From Xanthostigma xanthostigma (lineage: Eukaryota; Arthropoda; Insecta; Raphidioptera; Raphidiidae): a stretch of DNA of 64,000 nt. The stretch covers positions 40,704,001 through 40,768,000 of the forward strand of contig OY754466.1 in assembly GCA_963575645.1 (NCBI GenBank), written 5' to 3'. Shown one piece after another: positions 23,001 through 35,000 of the stretch; the stretch's first letter is position 1, and every line of letters begins with the position of its first letter. The notes under the pieces are model-generated. The model did no database searches and was not told the origin of the DNA. It saw only the letters and a program-made list of their open reading frames with translations. A program made the position numbers and the translations under genes.

Positions 23001-26000
23001 ATCGCGTTTCTACTATCTCCGTAAAAGCGTCATGCGCACAAGGCATGCGCAGTGCGCACTGTGTGGATACGTGGGATTTTCTCTAGCCACGGAAACAAAT
23101 TCCACGTAACCACTTCGTAATCCTGAAATTGTAAAGTCGCCAACGTGGGAGAATTTCACGCATTTTTAAAAATTAATAATCTACAAAACAGTACAAACAT
23201 ATTTCAATAACGCACTTGTACGTTAAGGTATGATGTTTGTCAAGCGACGAGTGCGACCAATAATAATTAATTATGTCATAAATACGTCATACAACACGCG
23301 TTTGGTCGATTTATTCAGGGTTTCTAGATTATGAAGATACCAAATCTAGCATCTAATTCAAACTGATATTTCTGAAGTCATTCAGTAGCAACAAGAGCGA
23401 TCCAAAGTGCAAACCTTTCAAGGTTAAAGGAAGCTTCGCCTCTTTATAAAACTTACATACTCTTTGGTACTATACTATTCAAAATTCACATAAATGTTAT
23501 TTAGTTCTCACTTATATAATTACTGCAACAGTGTAGAATGAAGATATTATTAATTTATATAATACACGCAGTCGCTAATTTTCTCAAATGAAATTATGCA
23601 TAAGGATAAGGACAAGGTGCCAAGAACACACAAGTATATAGAAACAACCGACTGCGCCGATACTGAATAATTTTTACGTTTAAGTTAAAAAGAATTTTTT
23701 TTTGTATTCTTTGCAGGTTGTGTGTAAATACTGTTGCGCGCCCCCTATTGGGACGACTATGCTTTCTGTGAAATACTCTCGCAGCAACAGCAATGGAAAG
23801 CAGGTAGTCAAAACCTGATCTTCATAAAGTTGCCTGAAGAAGGCGATACATGTAAAGGAAGGATTTCGGTGCTTCTAGAAAATTCTACCAGGCGGGGGAC
23901 GAAGCTATAAAATGCGGCCGGAGTGGTTGGCAAGTCAATCAGGCGGTTAGTTGCAGCGTACGTACAGTGAATAACAGAGAACTGTGAAATAAATTGTTTA
24001 GTCGGTACAACAAGACCGAGGCAACTGCTGAGATAGAAGATAAATGAGCTGTGTAAACCATTGAGTGCAATTATATAAATCTGGTTTTACATAAATAACT
24101 TTTTGTAAATAATCGTATGAATATAGTCAATAGACAAGTGTGAATAAGTGTACTTGATATCGATGGGATATTGTAAAATAAAAAAAACTAATCTAATATC
24201 CCGTCAAAATGAGCGGAACCACGGGCAAAAGGTATAGTGTTTAACTATCCTAAAAAGCATAGGTCAGATATCACCATATTTTTTCGATAAAAAAAGAATC
24301 AAAACTACTTTATTTAATAAATATACAATAAAAAAAACCGTCGATGCAAAACGAATTTTAACGAAAAGCTAAATCAGAAAAGCTTACATTACTTATAAGC
24401 CCCGCTGGCAAAAAATAATACAATTATATTAGAGCAGACATTTTAAGTATAATCTCGTGGTGAATTGCAACAGGAGGTGCACCGTGCAGGTGCATTATTC
24501 TTAATGCATTCTTTGTTGCGTTCAGATTATATAAATTATCAACAATACACCATGAATAAATCATATAAAAGACGAATAAGCAGAGATGATTGCGAATATT
24601 TGTTATGTTGACTGCACTTGTGTGTAAACAAAACAAAAATTTTGACGTTATTATGATTAATATTGCAATTTTTACATCGCGAATTCAAACAAATCTAATT
24701 AAATATTCTTTGTTTTTGTTTTATGAAAAAGAATATAATGTAGAGCTAACCCGAAATCTTGTCTACTAATGATGTAACAAATATTCGCATATATCTTGAC
24801 GTTCGCAATCAGAAAATTCATTCGAATATTTTGCGAATATTGACGTAAAAAAAATATTAATTTCTTAGCACTTTTATTACAAACGTTTTTTTCTTACTAC
24901 TTTTTAGACGCGACCCAAGCTTTAGCTGTAAGCGCCTATATGTACTCGCTTTGTCTGTGAATCTGTGAGCCACGCTTTTTGTATCCAGCGTACAGCCCAA
25001 ACGCCTTAACTGATTAAAAAAAAATTTTTTTTGTTCGATTCGTCTCCGGGTAACTTAAATCCTAACGTCGCCCGATTCATAAATTTTGACCCCAGCGGGG
25101 AGCAATAACTCACTCAATTTAAATCAGATCGGTTCGAAACCTGTCTTAAACGAAAGAGGAAAAAATTTTACATAAATTTCGTACAACAGAATTTGCCCAA
25201 ACAGTTTTTTTATACAATTTTTTTTTTAATTAAGATAACCTTGTAATCTTTTATCAGCGTTTACTTTAACATTAGGTATTAAAGCTCTAGACGTCTAGAT
25301 TTAGCATTAATATAATCAACCTAGTATCCAGAACCATTACAAATGTGTGCGCCAATCAGAAAACCGAATATTCGCATTCGCGAATGTTAAAAAATTTACA
25401 TTCGTTACATCACAATTGACTAATATTTGTTGATAATGGGAGCGGGGAGATATTATGAATTTTAAATTTTGATGTTTAATGAAAATTCTAAAAAAAATCT
25501 TGTCTTATCGCTTGGTATGAGGGAATTCACTATTTTTTTTGTTAAAATCTTAATATACGAGGAGAGTAGACTTCTAAAATATTCTATAAGAAAGTCATTT
25601 GCAGCATAATACGTCTGTAATCTTTAATGGGCAATCTACAAATCCGGGCGAAGCCTGACCTAGTCGCTATCTATACTTATATATAAAAATCTCGTGTTAA
25701 AAATTTGGCCGCACTAATCTCCGAAACCACTGAACCGATTTTAACGAAATTTTGTAAAGGTGTCTTGCTTGGTTGGACGACTATATGATAGTTTTTATTA
25801 AATATTTTGTACAAAATTAGGGTGTTTTCTCAAAGGTTTTAGTAACACGCAGCAACATCTTTTAGAATTTGTTTAAAGCTAATAGTTCCAAAGCAAACAA
25901 AAAAAACTGTTTTAGTACCAAGTAGCGACATCTGATAGAATTCGCCCAAAGCTATTAGTTCAGAAGCAAATCTGGTAGAATTTGCTCAAAACTATTGGTT

Positions 26001-29000
26001 CAGACGCCGGACCGCAAACAAAAAACATTTTGCAAAAACTATAGAATCTTAAATTTTTTACAAAGAAAGGATAATTTTATAATTTTTGAAAATAGCTAGG
26101 TCTTTTAAAGTTTTTATTATTTTTATTATTAATGAAGTTTAGTTTTTTTAAAAAAGTTTTATACTTATGTTTGACAATAATGATTTCAAATTACTTTATG
26201 TTTTTAATTTTGTGACTTTTCACTAAAGATTTTTAAGGTCCTGAAGAAGTCAAGAAATTTTGCCGAAACGTTGACCAATAAATAATGTTCTAGTGAATAA
26301 AAATTGTTTTAATATTTTAGCCTTGTTCCCGTATAATTTTATCAAAAAATTATATACATCGTACCCGGGTGAAACCGGGCCGGACCGCTTGTACTATTAC
26401 ATAATCCACAATTCGTATATCGTTCATACCCGAGCAGTTTGTAGTAAGAGTCAGTGTTACCACTGTTATAAATGTATTTATACAACACATACATGTCAAA
26501 AGTCACTATACACTAGACTAGATTGATTAATGTTTAGCCATCATTATCGCATTAAAGCGGATCGCCCCCGTACTAACACATACAAGCGCGCCTGCGCACA
26601 TACACACATATAACGCATTATGTGGATAAAATGTGAGTAAAAAAAACCGTAACTCAGCCGCAGACGCCTTTGTGAAGTTATAATAGTGATAAATGTTAAT
26701 ACAAAGGATTATCGTAACGCGGAATTGTGCAAAAGAATGAAATGTTACAAAAAAAAAAGGGCGAAGGGTGTTTTTATAAAACACTAGCCGTTACCGGCGG
26801 CTTCGCGCGCGACTGAGACCTAACTAGGCAGCGACGACAGTAGTGGAGCCTTCGGCTACATCGTATTAGTCTTGCCTCACGGGACTCCGTCCCGCTCTAT
26901 ATCAGTGGTGAAGCCTTCGGCTCCACCGTATTACAGTCTTGCCTCACGGTACTGCGCCCTGCTTGGCAGAAACAACAGTACAGCAGTGCCACTTTAAAAC
27001 ACAGTATTTTTACACATTTGGGTGGCCATAACAACTCGCCAAAATTTCGTCGTAATCGGATGAATGGAACACGTAGGTCCCGAACAGACAGACATCCGTT
27101 TTTATTATATACTAGCAGTCCCGCCCGGTTCCACCCGGGTGTAAAAGAACGAATGGAAGTTTACCGAGATGAATGTTGTATCCAAATTTCATGAAGATCG
27201 AAATTACCGTTCAAAAGTTTTTGTCGGACGGACAAATATTGAGTTACATTTTTCATTGATGCTCCGCTCCTATTGGTCGTATCGTGATATTATATAGCCT
27301 ATAGCCTTCCTCGATAAATAGACTATCCAACAACAATTTTTTTTTCAATTCGAACCAGTAGTTTCTGAGATTAGCGCGTTCAACCAACCAAACAAACAAA
27401 CTCTTCAGCTTTATATATTAGTATAGATATAGATTAGATAATAATTTAAATAACAACATTATTTATATGGAATACACGTTTATTGAAGATAGCGTTTATC
27501 CGCTGTATCACTCGCGTTCCTGAAACCTTTCTTTATATACCCATAGATATGTATCGAATATTCTATCCAATCAAAAATATAAATCTCCCAGCCTCCAGCT
27601 CCAATCGCTAACATTCAATCCCAGCTCCGACCTCTAGCTTCAACCCTAGCTCCAAGCACTAACATTCAACCCCAGGTCCGACCTCTAGCTTCAACTTTAG
27701 CTCCAACCCCTATAGCCTTCAACCATAGAATTACAGGCTTGAAAATTTTGCTTGGAGATGGAGCTTGCAGACTCGACCAAAGTGAACTACTTTATGATAA
27801 TTAATCCATAAGTCAGTGTTAGTGAATGCCCAAAATCGTGATTTTTGAACACTCATATCTTGGACCCTATTCCATCTATAGGCGTATGAAATTTGGAATA
27901 CTGCTCCTTTATGGTAACCTTAACCAATATGAAAAAAAAATCAGTTCTGGAACGTAACTAGCCTCGGAAAAAAGAGCTTGAAATGGTTTATGTAAATATA
28001 ACACAGTACAGTGCGAGAATTTGGACGACGCACTCCTTGCGATGGTACCAACATTACGTCCGACATCTTGTATGGACCTTTTACGGGTCATGCACATACG
28101 CACGCGTTCAGTCACGTGGATAAAAAAAAATAATGCCGCTTGGACGTGCATTAAGTCCGCTGCATCGCAAATACATTTAAGGCGCATGTCCGGGAAATGA
28201 TTCCAACAAGATGTCGGACGCTCAATTCTAAAGCATCCAAATTACAGGTAGGTGGTAAATATTTGCTCTGAAATGAATTTATTTGATGTGTTATTAAATA
28301 TTGAGATGCGAATTAGATAATTAAAGACATATGGTTTCCACTGACGAACAATATTACTGTGTAACTTTTTTCAAAACATTCTCTACCTTTAATCTAATTC
28401 ATTTATAACACATAAAACATCCAATTATAGTTTAAAAGCAAATTATATCAAAAAATATCCACGACAAATTCAAAAACACTGTCGGTTTACAAGAAGGTGG
28501 CAATAACTATGATTTTAAGTATATTAATTTGGGTTTGAGAGTTTGTATAAATGTACCGTTGTTTATATGGTTCAGGGTTCTTGACTTATTAATAATAAAT
28601 GCTACTTATGACTCTCATTGTGAACCACTGTTTACTGAATTACGTTTTTTTTTTTTAATATACTGATTTTTGGCTTCTACATTATTTAATAATTAGCCAC
28701 GTCTTGTTTAACTAGATTACTTTTAATTAAATAAAATAAATTTAAAAAAAGGGAGGAAAAAAATATCCCAATACACACAACACTGGGATACAAGACGGAT
28801 GGAGCAGAGGATTTGCATGGGTGAATTACGTATTATGACTGTCTTTAACTTGTATATATCTTCAACGTTTTGTGTTACTTCAAAGCAAATATTGATAACT
28901 TATCAACCGGTGCCGATCATCATTACTATGATACCAGAAGTAAAAATGAAGTTCTCATGATGTACCACCGCTTAAAAATTCGTCAGCGAAGCCCAGACTT

Positions 29001-32000
29001 CATGGGACATAAACTTTTCACCTTTTTACCGGAGAAAATAAAAGAACTTTCCTTTAAATATTAAAAAAAAAATCACAAAGCAGTTTTTGATCTTAGAACC
29101 ATTTTACAGTTTTGACGAATATTATATGTGCAATATGACACAAAGTTATTAACAATGTTTGTACAATTTTAAGTGTGTTTTTGACTAATAAAGTTTGAAT
29201 TGAATTGAATAAATTTGATAAACTCGAATTTCGAGATGTTTTTAGTACTGCGTTCGAATTTCGTGGTGCGGAAGAGAAGGTGTATACAGGAATTGTAAAC
29301 GAGTAATTTTAAATATTTAGACGTGTTTTTTACAAGTCTCTTACTAATTCATTAGTCCACGAGTGTAACGTAGCAGTCAGTTGCCATCTTCTGTTAATCA
29401 GACATTAGCGCAGACAACATTTGGTAAGGCTATTTTTCATGGACAATTTAAGTATATAACACTTTTTAGTTAGACATTATTCTCGCTCTGCGTAATCATT
29501 TTATATAATAATAATACGTAAATAGATAGACTTGCTTATATTATTCTATATGTGGCTACAATGAAAAAGTAACAACAATTTACAATTCGCTACGAATCTT
29601 AATACGATAATTTTTCTATAATGGAAAACATTTTGCACATTCTAATATACTGTTCTGTAGGTAGATGCCAAACACAAAATTTAAAAAAAACGCGGGTCGC
29701 AGTGCCAAGCCCTACGGGAACATAGTTACATAGTGTATACTGTATATGCTAATACAGACAGTGTCGCTTTATTATGTGAATTTTGACAAAACAGAAAATG
29801 TAACCCCTCAATATATTTCTTTAATTATATTGTTTACTAGCGGTCCCGTCCGGTTTCACCCGGGTGTAAAAGAACGAATGGGGAAGGGAGGAACATGAGT
29901 ACACACATTCATCTCAGTTTACCGAGATGAATGTTGTGTCCAAATTTCATGATGATCGGAGTTACCGTTCAAAACTTTTTGTCGATAAAAAGCAGTATTT
30001 ATACTTTTTTTAACTAATATTTTTTTTTTAATTAATTAATTAAAATTAAAATAAATTTTAATGTAAGCCTTAGAAGAAAGCAATGTAAAAAATAAAAAAA
30101 AAATAAAAACGCATTCGCCCAACGTAGGGCTCGAACCCACGACCCTGGTATTGACAGTCTTGTGCTCTACCGATTGCGCTAGCCGGCGTTGTATTCTTAC
30201 ATCGCTAATACGAGTATACTTAGTGCATTTCACCTGAATAGAAGCTTATTTTTTAGATACATTTGGAACATTTTTCATTAATGCTCCGCTCCTAATGGTC
30301 GTAGCCTGATTTTATATAGCCTATAGCCTTCCTCGATAAATGAGCTATCCAACAAAAATTTTTTTTTTTCAATTTGAACCAGTAGTTCCGGAGATCAGCG
30401 CGTTCAAACAAGCAAACAAACAAGCAAACAAACTCTTCAGCTTTATATATTAGTATAGAAGTATAGATAGATAACAATTGACTGCGCTAGTATTTTTGTA
30501 CCCTGACAATTTTCGTTCAATCTACACCTAATTCTTAATGTTCATGTGATTTTTTTTTCAGATTTTACTGAGTGATCCGCTTACATTAATTAATTAGTCA
30601 CATTAATTACATAAAAACACAGATAAATTCCAAGCAAGCAGCTTTGAAGTTATACGTAAAAACACGAATGACAGCTGTTCGCGACTATTAGCTAAAATGT
30701 AATAGGGTTGCTATATGGAAACGACATCTAAATATCAGTTGATAGATTGTTTTTCTTCACTGCCGCCCCAACGTACGTACTTCCCGCATCAGTGCGTGTA
30801 ATCCCACCAATGCGTAAATGTTAGACTTTCTGCCTTACAATTGATGCCGAAAGAATGTACTTTCGAGCGAGGTATGAAGAAAAAGCAAGTAATGTCCTGA
30901 CGATACTTTAATGTCCGGATAGCTCAGGTCACGCAAGTAAAGTATATCGCATTATCGCTGATACATCGCTTTATATTGCCCCGTTGGTGAATTCCCACTT
31001 CTTTACCTCGGAAGTGACAGGGAAGGAATATTATCGTATCACTGTTGAATTGCTTTCGTGTTGCCTCGTGTGAGGCCGGCTTAAAGCAATTATTTTAAAG
31101 GGGGTAATATAAAAAAGCAATTAATGCCTTGACGATATTTTGATCAAAACAAAGTCTCTGGATCCAAAAAAAATAGTAGGTCACTATTAAAAAGCGTGAC
31201 CCCCGCGGCTAATTTATTCGACTAATTGAATTCGTTTCTACATAAAATAATTGTGCTGCAGCAACCGGACCCGTTAATATATATAAATCAAATTTCATTA
31301 CAAAATGACAATACTTACAGCGGTAGATATTATATTACAAAGTGATAATTAAATTTTTGCTAATCACTATTAATTCATTAAAATACAATAATAGCCACTT
31401 TTTTCAAGCAAAGGCCACCGACTGTCACACTTAACTGGGCCTAATAAAATATCATTAAATTAATATTTTAATTAAAGAACAATTTAAGAATCTCGCTCTC
31501 ATATTAAACTAAATCTGTTCAGTTTTGTATATGTTTTATTCGGCTTTACCGGGGTAAGGTTATAGAATGCCAGTGATTCGTTAGTTCCAAATTTAGTGAC
31601 TGGTTATCACAAAAAAAACGAGTGTGCTTTAGACCACACGACTGAAGTAAAACTTTTTCATGTCATAATTTGTTATTATTCACCCAAAAATCACAAAATA
31701 TGAACTTTAAAATGAATTTACAATTTTATTCACGTAGAAGAAGTAATGACACTTTAATAAATATGTATCTAGTACAAAAACATCACTTCAAAGTATTTTT
31801 TTCCTCCCTTACTTCTGGAAAAGTATTTTATATTATTCCTCCCTTACTTCTGCAAAAGTATTTTATATTACTCCTCCCTTACTTCTGCAAAAGTATTTTA
31901 TATTAATAATATAAAATACTTTTGCAGAAGTAAGGGAGGAATAATATAAAATACTTTTGCAGAAGTAAGGGAAAAAAATACTTTGAAGTGATGTTTTTGT

Positions 32001-35000
32001 ACTACATATTTATTAAAGTGTCATTACTTCTTCTTATTACCCCATAGTGCTTATTTCTACTTATTTTCATAAATTTTTTACCACACTACCATGCTTAAAT
32101 CTATTATAACTGATGATGCCTTTTTAGGCGAAACGTTTTAACTTTTAAATAAAAAAAAAATAACAAAACGACAATAATTTGTCTTGTCGTAAAATATAAC
32201 TGAAATATCCAGACTCTATTTATTTTAATAATTATTATTTTTTACTTTTTAGTGCATATTTTGAAGTCGGTTCTATTTTTTTTGTTAAAAATATTTTATT
32301 TTTCTCTTTTTAGTGTTAGATAAAGTATTGCAATGGGTAGACCAATAATGCGTGCCTTTAAAATTTGAGAGTTTCCCTCGATTTCTCCGGAGTCCACCAT
32401 CAGATCCTGACTTGGTTCCGATGGGACCACCTCGGAAGTGCACTCTTTCGAATAAAAAAAAAATTGAAAATCGGTCCATAATTGACGGAGAAATCGGTGA
32501 ACATACATAAAAAAAAATATACAGTCGAACATAGATTCATAGAGCCTCCTCCTTTTTTGAAGTCGGTTAAAAAGATAAAATATTCTGAAAATAAAAAAAT
32601 CAGCTGTATATCGGTATGTATCTTAAAAGGGTTAAAAATGAATACAGCTGTCATTGAAATTTAAATTACCTTGACAAAACGAATAAAACATAATATATAA
32701 AATAATAATAAAAGTAATTGATGCACGATCAATTATAGATTAACAAAAATGATACCGATCAAGTTCTACAATAGATATATTAAAAAATAGACAAAAAAGT
32801 AACCTGCAATGTATTCATTACTGTTCATTTAAAAAATATGACATTATAAAATCTTTATCTCTAACAAAATGATGTATAATTTGCTTATTTAAAATTCGAT
32901 TCGAGCGTAATTTTATCAACAAATGACCGCGTTTTGAATAAACAAGCTACGTGTACGTCAGTAGCGTTTCATCAAAAGGAAAATTTTGCTGACAATATAA
33001 TTAATTACGCAATTAATTCAGATAAATGCACCTGCATTATTTGTCAGGTCTTTAATCTACGGTCTATATACTAATGACCTAACCTGACGAGCATCTATAA
33101 TCATTTTTTTCTGTCCGATATATTAGGCAAATAATTTTTATAAATTCTAACCAATTGGGCGACGGGACCAATCCAACTTCAAAAATATTGACATTTGATA
33201 TAGTACAATAAAGAGAATAAAATTTCTGATATCGCGTGAGGTCACGCGGGTAATGACTAGTATTCAATATATTTTCTATTCGTTGTCAGGGTTACCTACA
33301 TAATATATTCCACGTCATGTAAAAATTAATCAAAGCATGCTTAACTAGTTTATTTCTGACAGATCTACAAAACAAAAAAAAAGCTGATTTTATATTTATA
33401 AAAGTTGTAGATCCTTTTAATACCTACAACATTGCCATGCAATATTTTTCGATTGGAGGTCAACTTTCACCGGAAATAACGAAAAACCGCGTTTGACCCC
33501 TAAAACGCGCCCCCCACATCCCTCCGGCCTTTTACGCATTTGAATTTTTGATTTCTGTATTTCTGACTGCAGTTTCTTCCCTTCCTCATCATTCGTTTTC
33601 TGTTATTAATTTTGTCCCTTTTTACTTGATTTTGGGCTAACTGTACTGGTCTATAGTATCATTCACCACTTGTGTAATAGTAAAAATCGATCGGTTTGTA
33701 AAACTGCGACAATATAATAAAAACAAATCGGTATACTGCTAAATTTGTGTTTGAATGCTTTATATAAATGATTGTTTATTATTACGCAGTATTAAAAGTG
33801 CTTGAAGAAGAGCTTAGTTTTGTACTGATTATTTGAACCGTGACAAATTGATTCAGAAACATTAATTAATAGCACCAACGAAATACACAACAAAAAGCGT
33901 TCGTTTTCATACAAACTCCATGTACTTTAAACACGGAACACAAAAGGTTTCTGTTTCGTGTTCTGTCAATTATTTTCTATGAAGGTAGAATATATATCCA
34001 GGGTCGTTTTAAGGGGGGTGATAGTCAAGGTATAGATGTTTCATGTATTTAAGATTAGTACAATTGACCACTACCTCTAAGGCCCTGAAGACGAAAATAC
34101 ATTTTTCGAAACGTCGGTCACAAGTGAAACCTGTTTTTATTCTACCCAACTTTCTCTCAACATTTATAACCGGCAGGCGGTAACTTTTATAATAATACCT
34201 TATGCTCTTACAGTCGCCTAAAGTACCTATATTTAAAAATAAATATAGTTTAAAAAAAACTAAAAAACACGCTTTATATCGAACTAAAAGGTAAAAAATA
34301 TTTTTTTTAAAATAAGCTTAAAACAATAACGAATAAAAAATACAAGTATTATTGTGGAAAAAGCGTGGGGCGCTTTGTTCCACATTTTCGTGCATCGAGC
34401 GCCCCACGTTTTTTTCACAATAATACTTGTATTTTTTATTCATTATTGTTTTAAGCTTATTTTATAAAAATATTTTTTACTTTTTAGTTCGATATAAAGC
34501 GTGTTTTTTAGTTTTTTTTAAACTATATTTATTTTCCACTTTTTAGTTCGATTTATTGTCAAAAATTTGATGGAAAAAAAAACAATTTTTTTTCGGCGTA
34601 ATGGGATTAGAACCCACGACACGTGATTCCGAGAGTTGACGTCAGCGAAGACCTGTGCCTTAGACCGCGCGGCTAACCACTGTAGTTACAGTGCTGGCAT
34701 ATTATACTACAGTAATAAACCACTTCCTGTAGTCCAAACGAAGGTTACAAACAAACATACATACATACAAACTTACAAGTGAAGTTAATATAAAGCGTGT
34801 AAAAAAATATCCAGCATTAAAAAAAAATATGTTACTAACCTTTGAATGATTTCAGCGAATCTCTTCCCCAATCCACCGATTGACGAAGGCGGGTCTTTGA
34901 GTGCAAAGCTCTTAGCATAGTGGCCTAAATGTATGTTCTTAATATTGAAGAACTGCTTCATGTCTCTTGGATATGACGAATAAAAGCGTGACCATGACAT

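Noticed and set aside
23833..23880. Hammerhead motif suggested by CTGAAGAAGGCG
   Set aside because: No GAAAC follows at a suitable distance and no closing helix forms.
30113..30190. Functional tRNA gene
   Set aside because: A and B boxes are present but the acceptor stem does not close, and the segment is part of a dispersed Helitron family with several decayed copies.
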